Origin: Pseudomonadota bacterium
GTDB lineage: Bacteria; Pseudomonadota; Gammaproteobacteria; UBA5335
Direction: 5' to 3'
Assembly (NCBI GenBank): GCA_021783685.1
Contig: JAJXTQ010000076.1
Span: forward strand, 1-8,087
Length of the DNA: 8,087 nt
The notes under the pieces are model-generated. The model saw nothing but the letters and a program-made list of their open reading frames with translations. It was not told where the DNA came from and did no database searches. Position numbers and translations under genes: made by a program. Positions 1 through 6,675 of the stretch are shown here, one piece after another. Numbering within the stretch: the first letter of the stretch is position 1; each line of letters opens with the position of its first letter.

Positions 1-616
1 GGCGCGGCGCCATGTCCAGCTTGCCGGGCGGCAGCACGGGCTGCGCGCGGGCCATCAGCGCCTCGTAGGAATGCATGCCCTCGGGCGGCTCGCCGCCGAC
101 CACGATGTAGTGCTTGACGGACGGGATCTGGTCGCGGATGGGCAGGATGCGGTCGAGAAACTCGTGGTCGACCAGCAGCACCTGCGGCTGGGCGGCATTG
201 ATGCACTGGGCCAGTTCGTGCGGCCGCAGATGCCAGTTCAGCATCGGCATGTGGATGCCGGTCAGCGTGCCGGCCGCCATGGCCTCGAACCAGACCGGAC
301 TGTTGTAGAGCAGCTCGGCGAAGCGGTCGCCGGTTTTCAGGCCCAGCCCGTGCAGCACGTCGGCGAAGCGCAGCACGCGGTCCTTGAATTGGGCGAAGGT
401 GATGCGCTGGCCTTCGAAGATCAGCGCCTCCCGGCTGCCCAGCGTGTCCCAGAAGGACAGCAGGAATTGCCGCGGCAGTTCATTGCGGTCCAGACGGCTG
501 CGGATCAGGGCCTTGGTGATGGTGCGGGCGCCATTGACGAGGCCAACCTGACGCAGCGGCGCCAGGGCGCCCTTGCGGGCTTCGGGCATCTTGCGCAATT
601 GAGCGAGTGCGGACAT
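1..616 (-). CDS. AMP-binding acyl-CoA synthetase, N-terminal part (cut by window start)
   Basis: About 205 N-terminal residues of an ATP-dependent acyl-CoA/fatty-acid:CoA ligase of the adenylate-forming (ANL) superfamily, which activates a carboxylic acid to an acyl-AMP and then to an acyl-CoA. The match lies in the N-terminal subdomain: residues 62-75 resemble the 'ALIFEGQRITFAQF' entry segment, and residues 95-125 resemble the family pattern G-D-R-x(5)-NSP-x(8)-A-x(3)-G-x(4)-P (here GDRFAELLYNSPVWFEAMAA). The pattern continues with a conserved H-E-L-A segment near 133-136 and a V-L-L-V-D strand near 146-150. The ATP-binding P-loop and C-terminal domain lie beyond the edge, so substrate chain length cannot be judged. 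The ATG at 616 was chosen because AGGAG lies 7 bases upstream. An ATG 12 bases upstream is in another frame. The gene has the same direction as nudC but is separated from it by a 224-base spacer, so it probably has its own promoter. Confidence 0.85.
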   Translation of the reverse strand, partial: MSALAQLRKMPEARKGALAPLRQVGLVNGARTITKALIRSRLDRNELPRQFLLSFWDTLGSREALIFEGQRITFAQFKDRVLRFADVLHGLGLKTGDRFAELLYNSPVWFEAMAAGTLTGIHMPMLNWHLRPHELAQCINAAQPQVLLVDHEFLDRILPIRDQIPSVKHYIVVGGEPPEGMHSYEALMARAQPVLPPGKLDMAPR

Positions 617-840
617 CGATCGTCTCCTCCATGAAAGACCTTTTTTGAATCGTCATGCTGGAAGTGGCTGTGAATACAACCTCTCCTGCCCCCTCAGGCA
701 GGATCTTCCGGTGCAATGACCATAGCATGGACGGCACCCCGCGGGCAGATGGCACCCAGCCCGGGCCGGGAACGGAGTTGACAGCGAGAAAGTGTCGGCG
801 TCTGCGGATCCGGCGCCGGGCACGCCAGGCCCCCATGCAT
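617..840. other. Non-coding spacer between nudC and the acyl-CoA synthetase gene
   Basis: No convincing gene is present on either strand. Frames that stay open here are GC-driven and lack a ribosome site or family resemblance. The stretch should hold the end of the nudC transcript and the control region of the acyl-CoA synthetase. It contains GC-rich palindromes (CCGGCGCCGG at 810-819, GCCCGGGC at 759-766) and an inverted repeat at 684-703. No stem followed by a T run in the minus direction was found, so no intrinsic terminator can be called for the efp-epmA-nudC run. TATGGT-like and TTGCAC-like hexamers occur on the minus strand, but no pair has acceptable spacing. Confidence 0.6.
684..703. 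repeat. Inverted repeat upstream of the acyl-CoA synthetase gene
   Basis: A perfect 7-base inverted repeat, TCCTGCC and GGCAGGA, is separated by six bases (CCCTCA). It ends about 68 bases upstream of the acyl-CoA synthetase start. It could be an operator for a dimeric repressor or a hairpin in the 5' leader. It has no adjacent T run in either direction, so it does not look like an intrinsic terminator. No regulator is assigned. Confidence 0.45.
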
Positions 841-1707
841 TCAGCGCGGGCCGAAGACGCGCGCGCACTCGGCCACGAAATCCGCGAGCAGGAGGCCCGC
901 CAGACTCATCGGGCCGGGATGGGACGGCAGCGCCCGATAATCGAACCAGCCGGCCTCCACGATCTCCACGCCATCGGGACGCAACTCGCCGGAGGCGTAC
1001 TCGCAAACGAAGCCGATCATCAGGGAATGGGGAAACGGCCAGGGTTGCGAACCCAGATAGCGCATGGCGCCGACCGCAATGCCGACCTCCTCGGCCACCT
1101 CCCGGCGCACGCAGGCTTCCAGCGTTTCCCCGGGCTCGACGAAGCCGGCGAGGATGCTGAACAGACCTTCCGGGAAATCCGGTCCGCGCGCCAGCAGCAC
1201 CTCGGGCCCGCGCACCACCATGGCCATGACGGCCGGCGCCAGACGCGGAAACTGCCGCAGGCCACAGGCGGGGCACTGCTTGGCGCGATCGCTTTCGGCA
1301 AGCATCAGTGGCGTGGCACACCGGCCGCAATAGCGATGGGTGCGATCCCAGGCCACGATCTGCACGGCGCGCCCGGCGAGCAGGAACAGATCGGTCGGCA
1401 GCCGATCATGGAGGCGGCGCAGATCCAGCCATTGCCCCTGCGGATCGGCCGCTTCGGCCTTGCTGTCGGCGCCCACGCCATAACACGGCACCCCATCCAG
1501 GTAGCCCAAGGGATGCGGCACGGGATCCAGTGCGAGCCCCAGAAGGACGGCCCGGGCGGCGCGCGGCATGCCGAAGCTGCCGTCCGCCTCCCGGCGCACC
1601 CAGAGGCGGGATCCGTCGCAGACGAACCACCAGGCCGCCGTGGCCAACGGCGTTTCGAAGCGGACCACCGGCTCGAAACGGCCGCTGAAGCGATGATGCC
1701 CATCCAT
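841..1707 (-). CDS. nudC: NudC: NAD-capped RNA hydrolase / NAD(+) diphosphatase
   Basis: Nudix hydrolase that splits the pyrophosphate of NAD(H) to NMN(H) and AMP; NudC family members also remove the NAD cap from RNA 5' ends. With 288 residues it is somewhat longer than the roughly 257-residue E. coli protein. Order (numbered from this start): N-terminal NudC domain, zinc ribbon with cysteines at 127, 130, 145 and 148 (YCGRC...CPACG), and a Nudix box at about 188-210 in which Gly, Glu, Arg-Glu and Glu-Glu all match G-x5-E-x7-R-E-U-x-E-E-x-G-U. The NudC-specific SQPWPFPxS motif follows at about 220-228 and separates it from other Nudix enzymes. An in-frame ATG at 1728 would add seven residues, but ATG 1707 has GGAG 8 bases upstream, so I prefer it. 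The gene follows epmA by 42 bases (21 with the earlier start) in the same direction, so co-transcription with efp-epmA is likely. Confidence 0.93.
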   Translation of the reverse strand: MDGHHRFSGRFEPVVRFETPLATAAWWFVCDGSRLWVRREADGSFGMPRAARAVLLGLALDPVPHPLGYLDGVPCYGVGADSKAEAADPQGQWLDLRRLHDRLPTDLFLLAGRAVQIVAWDRTHRYCGRCATPLMLAESDRAKQCPACGLRQFPRLAPAVMAMVVRGPEVLLARGPDFPEGLFSILAGFVEPGETLEACVRREVAEEVGIAVGAMRYLGSQPWPFPHSLMIGFVCEYASGELRPDGVEIVEAGWFDYRALPSHPGPMSLAGLLLADFVAECARVFGPR

Positions 1708-1749
1708 GGCGTGATCTCCGTGCCTCATCCGCGATCGTGCGTTCGGCGC

Positions 1750-2727
1750 TCAGGCCCGCTCGACCGGAAACGCCAGCACGGCATCGAGTGTATCGGCGCC
1801 GAGGGCCAGCATCACCAGCCGGTCCACGCCCAAGGCCACCCCGGCGCAGTCGGGCAGCCCGGCGGCGAGCGCGGCGAGCAAGGCTGCGTCCACCGGGACC
1901 ACCGGCAAGCCGTGCGCCTTCCGCCAGGCGAGATCCTGCAGGATGCGGCTGCGCTGCTCCGCTGCGTCGGCGAGCTCATGATAGCCGTTGGCCAGTTCGA
2001 TGCCGTGCAGATACAGTTCGAAGCGGGCCGCGCGCGGGGGATCCCCGGGCAGCAGTCGGGCCATGGCGGCCTGGGAGGCCGGATACTCGGTGATGAAACA
2101 CGGCCCGTCCCGGCCGAGCTGAGGCGCCACGCAGTGCGTCATGACGAGATCGAGCCAGCCATCACGATCGAGACCGTCGATGCCGGCGGCAAGCGTCCCA
2201 CCGGCTGCGCGGAGGCAGTCCCTGAACGCCGCCGTGTCGGCTGTGAACGGATCGAACCCGGCGTAGCGCCGGAACGCCTCGCCATAGGTGAGGATCGTGC
2301 TCGGCGCGAGCGGCGGACCGTCGGCGAGCGCCGAGCGCACCAGATCGTCGACCTCGCCGATCAGCCTGTGGTGATCGAAACCGGAACGGTACCATTCGAG
2401 CAGGGTGAATTCAGGATTGTGCAGCCGCCCCCGCTCCGCCTCGCGCGCGGCGCGGTAGATCTGATAGATCGACCCGGCGCCGGCGGCCAGCAGACGCTTC
2501 ATGTGCGCCTCCGGGGAGGTCTGCCAGTAGCGCGGACCCCACGGGGAGTCGGCGAGGCGGACGGCCTGCAGATGGGGATCGCTGGCGCAGGCCGCGCCGA
2601 GCACGGGGGTTTCCACCTCCCACACCCCGCGCGCCGCAAAAAAGGCGCGCAGCCGGGCCAGCATGTCGGCGCGCCGCCGCAGCGCGGCAAGATTCGCGCT
2701 GGGCCGCCAATCCGGCGCGCGGCTCAC
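1750..2727 (-). CDS. epmA: EpmA: elongation factor P--(R)-beta-lysine ligase
   Basis: Paralogue of class II lysyl-tRNA synthetase without the anticodon-binding domain. It activates (R)-beta-lysine with ATP and transfers it to Lys34 of EF-P. The predicted 325 residues equal the usual EpmA length. The N-terminus reads WRPSAN then VWEVETPVL, like the family start. Class II motif 2 is clear ([14 protein letters not shown], then [14 protein letters not shown]), as is motif 3 near the C-terminus ([16 protein letters not shown]). The start is inferred as GTG at 2727, whose last two bases begin the TGA stop of efp (GTGA overlap). The AAGGAG just before it runs into the start codon, so initiation is probably by coupling to efp translation. 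The frame stays open far upstream through efp, but that extension is unrelated to EpmA. The family also carries the names PoxA, YjeA and GenX. The start is the least certain part. Confidence 0.95.
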   Translation of the reverse strand: MSRAPDWRPSANLAALRRRADMLARLRAFFAARGVWEVETPVLGAACASDPHLQAVRLADSPWGPRYWQTSPEAHMKRLLAAGAGSIYQIYRAAREAERGRLHNPEFTLLEWYRSGFDHHRLIGEVDDLVRSALADGPPLAPSTILTYGEAFRRYAGFDPFTADTAAFRDCLRAAGGTLAAGIDGLDRDGWLDLVMTHCVAPQLGRDGPCFITEYPASQAAMARLLPGDPPRAARFELYLHGIELANGYHELADAAEQRSRILQDLAWRKAHGLPVVPVDAALLAALAAGLPDCAGVALGVDRLVMLALGADTLDAVLAFPVERA

Positions 2728-3293
2728 TCCTTGACGCGGGAGACGTACTCGCCGGTGCGGGTGTCGGCCTTGATCAGCTCGCCCTGCTCGACGAACAGCG
2801 GCACCCGCACCACCGCGCCGGTCTCCAGGGTCGCGGGCTTGCCGCCGCCGCTGGCCGTATCGCCACGGATACCCGGATCGGTCTCCGTGATGCGCAGCGT
2901 CACGAAATTGGGCGCGGTCACGCTCAGCGGCACGTTGTTGTAGAGCATGACCGTGCACAGATCCTCGGGCTTGATCCATTTGCCGGCCTCGCCCACGGCC
3001 TGGGGACTGGCGGCATGCTGCTCGAAGGTGTCGGTGACCATGAAATGCCAGGCGTCGGCGTCGCTGTAGAGATACTGCATCTCCACCTCGACCACATCGG
3101 CCGATTCGATGGTGTCGCCGGACTTGAAGGTGCGTTCGATGACCCGGCCGGTCTTGAGGTTGCGGAACTTGACCCGGTTGAAGGCCTGGCCCTTGCCGGG
3201 CTTGACGAACTCGTTCTCCAGGATGCTGACCGGGTCGCCGTCCAGCATGACCTTGAGGCCGCCCTTGAATTCGTTGGTACTGTAGATCGCCAT
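2724..3293 (-). CDS. efp: Elongation factor P
   Basis: Translation factor that binds between the ribosomal P and E sites and promotes peptide bonds at consecutive prolines. The 189 residues match the normal length, with three beta-barrel domains: KOW-like domain I (about 1-64), then domains II and III. The loop carrying the modified residue reads [11 protein letters not shown] and places lysine at position 34, the residue that receives beta-lysine in E. coli. The C-terminal EF-P signature is intact ([16 protein letters not shown], then [13 protein letters not shown]). ATG 3293 was chosen by homology ([17 protein letters not shown]). The upstream ribosome site is weak (GGA within GGATTATCC, itself an inverted repeat next to the ATG), which is unexpected for an abundant factor. 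It is first in the run efp-epmA-nudC and diverges from epmB across 119 bases. No clear promoter pair was found for it. Confidence 0.98.
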   Translation of the reverse strand: MAIYSTNEFKGGLKVMLDGDPVSILENEFVKPGKGQAFNRVKFRNLKTGRVIERTFKSGDTIESADVVEVEMQYLYSDADAWHFMVTDTFEQHAASPQAVGEAGKWIKPEDLCTVMLYNNVPLSVTAPNFVTLRITETDPGIRGDTASGGGKPATLETGAVVRVPLFVEQGELIKADTRTGEYVSRVKE

Positions 3294-3358
3294 GGATAAT
3301 CCGTCGTGAAGTGAGGAACGCCTGCCCCGGATGCCGTTCGGGCCATACGCGGGTTGTC

Positions 3359-3364
3359 TAAAAT
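3359..3364 (+). promoter_or_regulatory. Possible -10 element for epmB
   Basis: TAAAAT lies in the 119-base efp/epmB divergent spacer, about 50 bases before the epmB start, and differs from the sigma-70 consensus at one base. The best upstream partner is TTCGGG at 3337-3342, 16 bases away and poor as a -35 box. Position and AT content in a GC-rich region favour a promoter; the weak -35 keeps confidence low. Confidence 0.35.
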
Positions 3365-3412
3365 GCGCCGGTCGATCCATCCCGAACACGCGACGGACCC
3401 CGCAGGAGCGCC

Positions 3413-4426
3413 ATGATAACCCGAAGCATTTCCCCGACACAGCCGCCCCGCTGGGCCACCTTGCTGGCCGAGGGCGTGCGTGACCCGTCCGAATTGCTCG
3501 CGCTGCTCGGACTCGACGCGGCGCAGGCGCCCTATCCCATCGATGCCCGGTCGCCGTTCCCGCTGCGCGTGCCGCACGGTTTCGTCGATCGCATGCGGCG
3601 TGGGGACTGGCACGATCCGCTGCTCCGCCAGGTGTTGCCACTGGCGCGCGAAGCCACGCCGCAGGCCGGCTTTGGCCTCGATCCGGTGGGCGACGGACCG
3701 AGCCGACGGCCCGGCGGCATCCTGCACAAGTACCATGGCCGCGCGCTGATGATCCTGACCGGCGCCTGCGCCATCCATTGCCGCTACTGTTTCCGCCGCC
3801 ATTTCCCCTACGCCGAAGCCCATGCCGCCCGCAGCCGATGGCTGGAAGCCTTGGACTATCTGCACGCCGACCCGTCCATCGAAGAAGTGATCCTGAGCGG
3901 CGGCGATCCCTTGAGTCTGCCGGATGAAAAACTCGCCGAGCTGACCTGCGCGCTCGCGGAGATCCCCCATCTCAAGCGGATCCGGGTGCACACGCGCCTG
4001 CCCATCGTCCTGCCCGAACGCGTGGGCGCGAGCGCATCAAGTTGGCTGGAAAACCGCCGATTCCAATGGGTAGTCGTGGTGCACAGCAACCACGCCCAGG
4101 AACTCGACGAATCGGTCGCAGAGGCCTTGTTGCACATGAGGCATTTCGGGGCGGTCATGCTCAACCAGGCGGTGCTGTTGGCCGGGGTCAACGATACCGC
4201 CGCCGCCCAGATCGCCCTGAGCGAGCGGCTGTTCGAAGCCGGGGTGTTGCCCTACTACCTGCATCTGCTCGACCGCACGCAGGGCACGGCCCATTTCGAG
4301 GTCGAGGAGACTCGGGCCCGGCAGCTCATGGGCGAGGTCGCCGCCCGATTGCCGGGGTATCTGGTGCCGCGGCTGGCGCGGGAGACGCCGAGCGCGCCCG
4401 CCAAGCAGGTACTCGCGGCCTGCTGA
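3413..4426 (+). CDS. epmB: EpmB: EF-P-associated lysine 2,3-aminomutase (radical SAM)
   Basis: Radical SAM, PLP-dependent enzyme that isomerises (S)-alpha-lysine to (R)-beta-lysine, the substrate EpmA places on EF-P. The 337 residues are typical of EpmB (YjeK) and shorter than catabolic lysine 2,3-aminomutases. The iron-sulfur cluster motif C-x3-C-x2-C is present in [17 protein letters not shown] (about residues 117-133), followed by [11 protein letters not shown] (about 159-169), the SAM-binding GGD region. The C-terminus LAREPxxxPAK-type segment places a lysine at 331, where the family's PLP-anchoring lysine sits (inferred by alignment from memory). ATG 3413 is preceded by AGGAG with a short 4-base gap. 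The gene is divergent from efp, as in E. coli, and is followed after 27 bases by the FimX-like gene, so the two probably share a transcript. Confidence 0.95.
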   Translation: MITRSISPTQPPRWATLLAEGVRDPSELLALLGLDAAQAPYPIDARSPFPLRVPHGFVDRMRRGDWHDPLLRQVLPLAREATPQAGFGLDPVGDGPSRRPGGILHKYHGRALMILTGACAIHCRYCFRRHFPYAEAHAARSRWLEALDYLHADPSIEEVILSGGDPLSLPDEKLAELTCALAEIPHLKRIRVHTRLPIVLPERVGASASSWLENRRFQWVVVVHSNHAQELDESVAEALLHMRHFGAVMLNQAVLLAGVNDTAAAQIALSERLFEAGVLPYYLHLLDRTQGTAHFEVEETRARQLMGEVAARLPGYLVPRLARETPSAPAKQVLAAC

Positions 4427-4441
4427 AGGAATGACTGCGTC

Positions 4442-4447
4442 AGGAGG
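4442..4447 (+). promoter_or_regulatory. Ribosome binding site that decides a GTG start
   Basis: A perfect AGGAGG sits 6 bases before GTG at 4454. An ATG at 4452 lies only 4 bases away but is followed at once by TGA (ATGTGA), so it can only start a one-codon peptide. The long frame therefore begins with the GTG embedded in that ATG-TGA. Confidence 0.8.
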
Positions 4448-4453
4448 ATCAAT

Positions 4454-6670
4454 GTGAACTCGGAATCACCGGATCTGGTTTCGGCATGGGTCGTCGACCA
4501 CTCGCCCAATTCGACCGATGTCGTCGGAAGCCTGCTGCGAAACGCCGGGGTCAGGGTTCGCACGCGGCATATCGCCGATTTGGCCGCCTTGAACGACGCC
4601 CTGCACGGCGATCGGCCTGATGTCCTGCTGTGCCCGGAGGTGAACGGATCGGTACCGCTGGCCGATGTGATTGCCAGGGCCCGGGCCTGCGAGCCCCCGT
4701 TGCCGGTCATCGCCGGCGGAGAACGGCCGGATCCCGCCCGGATCGCTCAAACCATCCGGCAGGGCGGGGCCATGCTGATCGACTTCCAGGCGGGCGAGCT
4801 GCTGGCTGCGGTGACGCTGCGGGAGCTGGCACTGGCCGAAGCCCTCCGGAGCCATCGGGCCAAGGGCGAACAGGCAGACCACTGGCGCAGCCAGTGCGAG
4901 CGCTTCGTCGTCCATACCTCTGACCCCATCATCAGCGTGGTGGAAGGCATCCACGTCAAGGCCAACCTGGCCTACGCCCGATTGATGGGTTTCGCGGATG
5001 CCGAGGAAGTCGAAGGTTGCCCGATCATGGACCTCATTGCGCCCGCCTCGCGCGATGTCGTCAAGCGCTGCCTGCGTGATGCCCAGCAGGGCCGGTTGCC
5101 GGCGCACCCGCTGGAGGTGACCGGCGTGCGCAGAGACGGATCGCCCGTCGCCATGCTCTGGCACTGCGGATGGACCCATTCCGGTGCGCAGCCCGTCCTG
5201 CAAATCATGATGCCCGCCCGCGCGGCCGATCCCGAACTGGCCGAGGCGCTGAAGACTTCACGGATCCAGTGCGAGCAACAACAGGGCAGCATCCGCGACC
5301 TCGACCGGGAACTGGAAACCTTGCGCGCGGATCTGGCCGGCACGCGTCAGGCGCTGGAAAACCTGCACGGCGAGCGGGCCGCTGCGGCCACCTCGTCGCT
5401 GGCCGGCCTGCGCGACGGGCTGAGCCAGCTCGCCGCCGCGCCGCTACCGGATGTGGGCAGCCGGTTCCTGATCGTCATTCATCTCGAAGAACTCCCCGGC
5501 CTGCTGCCCTCCGTCGGCTACGTCGCCTGCGAAGCGGCACTTGCACATTACGCCGCCGCAGCCACGGCGTTGCTGCCTCCGGGGCACGTCCTCATGCGGC
5601 TACGCGAGTACGCGCTGGCCGCGGTGGTCCATGAGTCATCCATCGAAGCGATGAAATCGCGCGCCGCCGGATGGCAAGCCGCGCTGGCTGAAGAGGTCAT
5701 CGCCGTGGGCCCGCAAAGTCGCGTGTTGCGCGCGATCGTCGGCATCCGCGAATGGCCGGCCTCGGACGCCACCCCGGTGGAGGCCGCGCTGCTGGACGCC
5801 GAGCGCAGCATCCAGGATGCCCGGAGCACACGTCAGGTGGTGGGAATCGCCAAGCCGTCGGGCCTGGAAACAAATACCAAACACGCCGACGCCGAATGGG
5901 AATCCAGAATACGCAGCGCGCTGGCCCATGACCGCCTGCAGCTCGTGTACCAGCCGGTATCCTCGTTTGCGGCGAACGTGGCCGAATTTTACGAGGTGCG
6001 TTTGCGGCTTCTGGACGAGGATGGCCGCGAGCAATCGCCGCTGCTGTTCTGGCCGGCTGCCGAACGCACCGGCATTGCCGAAGCCCTGGATCACTGGGTC
6101 TTCAGCCGGGCCACGGCGGTTCTGGCCGAGCGGCAACGGGAAGGGAGCGACATCGGATTCTTTGTGAAACTCTCGGGCGCAAGCCTGCAGTCGCCCGCCA
6201 GTCTGGCGTGGTTCCAGTCGCATCTGCCGGGACGGCAACCCCCGTTGCCGCTGTATCTGCAAATCTCGGAAGAACAGATCGAATCGAATCTCAAGAACGT
6301 GCTGGCGCTGGCGCAGATGCTCCAGCAGCACGGCCACGCACTGGTGGTGGATCATTTCGGAAGAAGCCGGCACGCGCTGCAACTGGCGAGCCACCTCTCA
6401 CCGCGCTTTTTCAAGCTGGCCCCGGATCTGCTCAAGGAAGTGACCGAGAGCCAGGAAGCGCAAACCTACATACGCCAGATCGTGGACTACGCCGAACGCC
6501 ACGAGATCGGCGTCATCGCAGGCCATGTCGAAAGCGCCCACACCTTGGCGATGCTCTGGCAGTTGGGGGTGCACTACCTGCAAGGTCACTATGTGCAGGA
6601 ACCCGAGGTGGTCCTGCACTCGCCGGAGCGCAAGCCGGGCCCGCCACCCCGGCAGGAGCGGCGGGCCTAG
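4454..6670 (+). CDS. FimX-like c-di-GMP receptor: pseudo-receiver, PAS, degenerate GGDEF and EAL
   Basis: Cytoplasmic 738-residue signalling protein with no signal peptide or membrane segment. Domains: receiver-like fold (about 8-130) with Cys60 where the phosphorylated Asp is expected (PDVLLCPE); PAS domain (about 145-255, with NLAYARLMGF and a PIMDLIAP segment); coiled coil (about 260-315); GGDEF-like domain (about 335-465) with no recognisable GGDEF motif; EAL domain (about 484-722). EAL residues: the motif is EVR (514-516), the Asn of the NLS motif is Lys572, and the DDFG motif reads DHFG (633-636). Glu606, Lys654, Glu693 and QGHY (710-713) remain. Loss of metal ligands predicts a c-di-GMP binder rather than a phosphodiesterase. 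Order and length resemble Pseudomonas FimX, which controls type IV pili; no pilus gene is in the window to support that role. GTG start (see ribosome site); it lies 27 bases behind epmB. PPP occurs at 730-732, near the end. Confidence 0.85.
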   Translation: MNSESPDLVSAWVVDHSPNSTDVVGSLLRNAGVRVRTRHIADLAALNDALHGDRPDVLLCPEVNGSVPLADVIARARACEPPLPVIAGGERPDPARIAQTIRQGGAMLIDFQAGELLAAVTLRELALAEALRSHRAKGEQADHWRSQCERFVVHTSDPIISVVEGIHVKANLAYARLMGFADAEEVEGCPIMDLIAPASRDVVKRCLRDAQQGRLPAHPLEVTGVRRDGSPVAMLWHCGWTHSGAQPVLQIMMPARAADPELAEALKTSRIQCEQQQGSIRDLDRELETLRADLAGTRQALENLHGERAAAATSSLAGLRDGLSQLAAAPLPDVGSRFLIVIHLEELPGLLPSVGYVACEAALAHYAAAATALLPPGHVLMRLREYALAAVVHESSIEAMKSRAAGWQAALAEEVIAVGPQSRVLRAIVGIREWPASDATPVEAALLDAERSIQDARSTRQVVGIAKPSGLETNTKHADAEWESRIRSALAHDRLQLVYQPVSSFAANVAEFYEVRLRLLDEDGREQSPLLFWPAAERTGIAEALDHWVFSRATAVLAERQREGSDIGFFVKLSGASLQSPASLAWFQSHLPGRQPPLPLYLQISEEQIESNLKNVLALAQMLQQHGHALVVDHFGRSRHALQLASHLSPRFFKLAPDLLKEVTESQEAQTYIRQIVDYAERHEIGVIAGHVESAHTLAMLWQLGVHYLQGHYVQEPEVVLHSPERKPGPPPRQERRA

Positions 6671-6674
6671 GCCC
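6663..6674. repeat. Palindrome at the convergent junction with htpX
   Basis: GGGCCTAGGCCC is a perfect 12-base palindrome covering the TAG stop of the FimX-like gene and most of the 5-base gap to the htpX stop. GCGGGC at 6661-6666 can also pair with GCCCGC at 6679-6684. There is no T run on either strand, so it is not a canonical intrinsic terminator, though a GC hairpin here could mark both mRNA 3' ends. Confidence 0.45.
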
Positions 6675-6675
6675 T

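Noticed and set aside
71..634. A 187-codon plus-strand frame opposite the acyl-CoA synthetase
   Set aside because: The minus frame has clear acyl-CoA synthetase motifs and a proper ribosome site; this one has neither.
636..656. T run near 641-646 as a possible terminator
   Set aside because: No GC stem lies directly before it on the plus strand. It falls between the acyl-CoA synthetase start and its likely promoter, where a terminator is not expected.
655..2943. A 762-codon open frame on the plus strand, opposite nudC, epmA and part of efp
   Set aside because: It is antisense to three firmly identified genes and rich in Arg, Gly, Pro, Ala and His. It resembles no known protein. GC-rich coding DNA often leaves such antisense frames free of stops.
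2728..2979. An 84-residue N-terminal extension of EpmA reaching back into efp
   Set aside because: The extension is efp read out of frame, and EpmA proteins are about 325 residues, matching the GTG start at 2727.
3001..3611. Repeated TGGGGACTGGC at 3001 and 3601
   Set aside because: Both copies lie inside the coding sequences of efp (antisense) and epmB in unrelated contexts. Eleven matching bases in GC-rich DNA are plausibly chance.
3294..3641. An N-terminal extension of EF-P through the divergent spacer into epmB
   Set aside because: EF-P begins at the MAIYSTNEF position in the family. The extension is antisense to epmB and has no EF-P resemblance.
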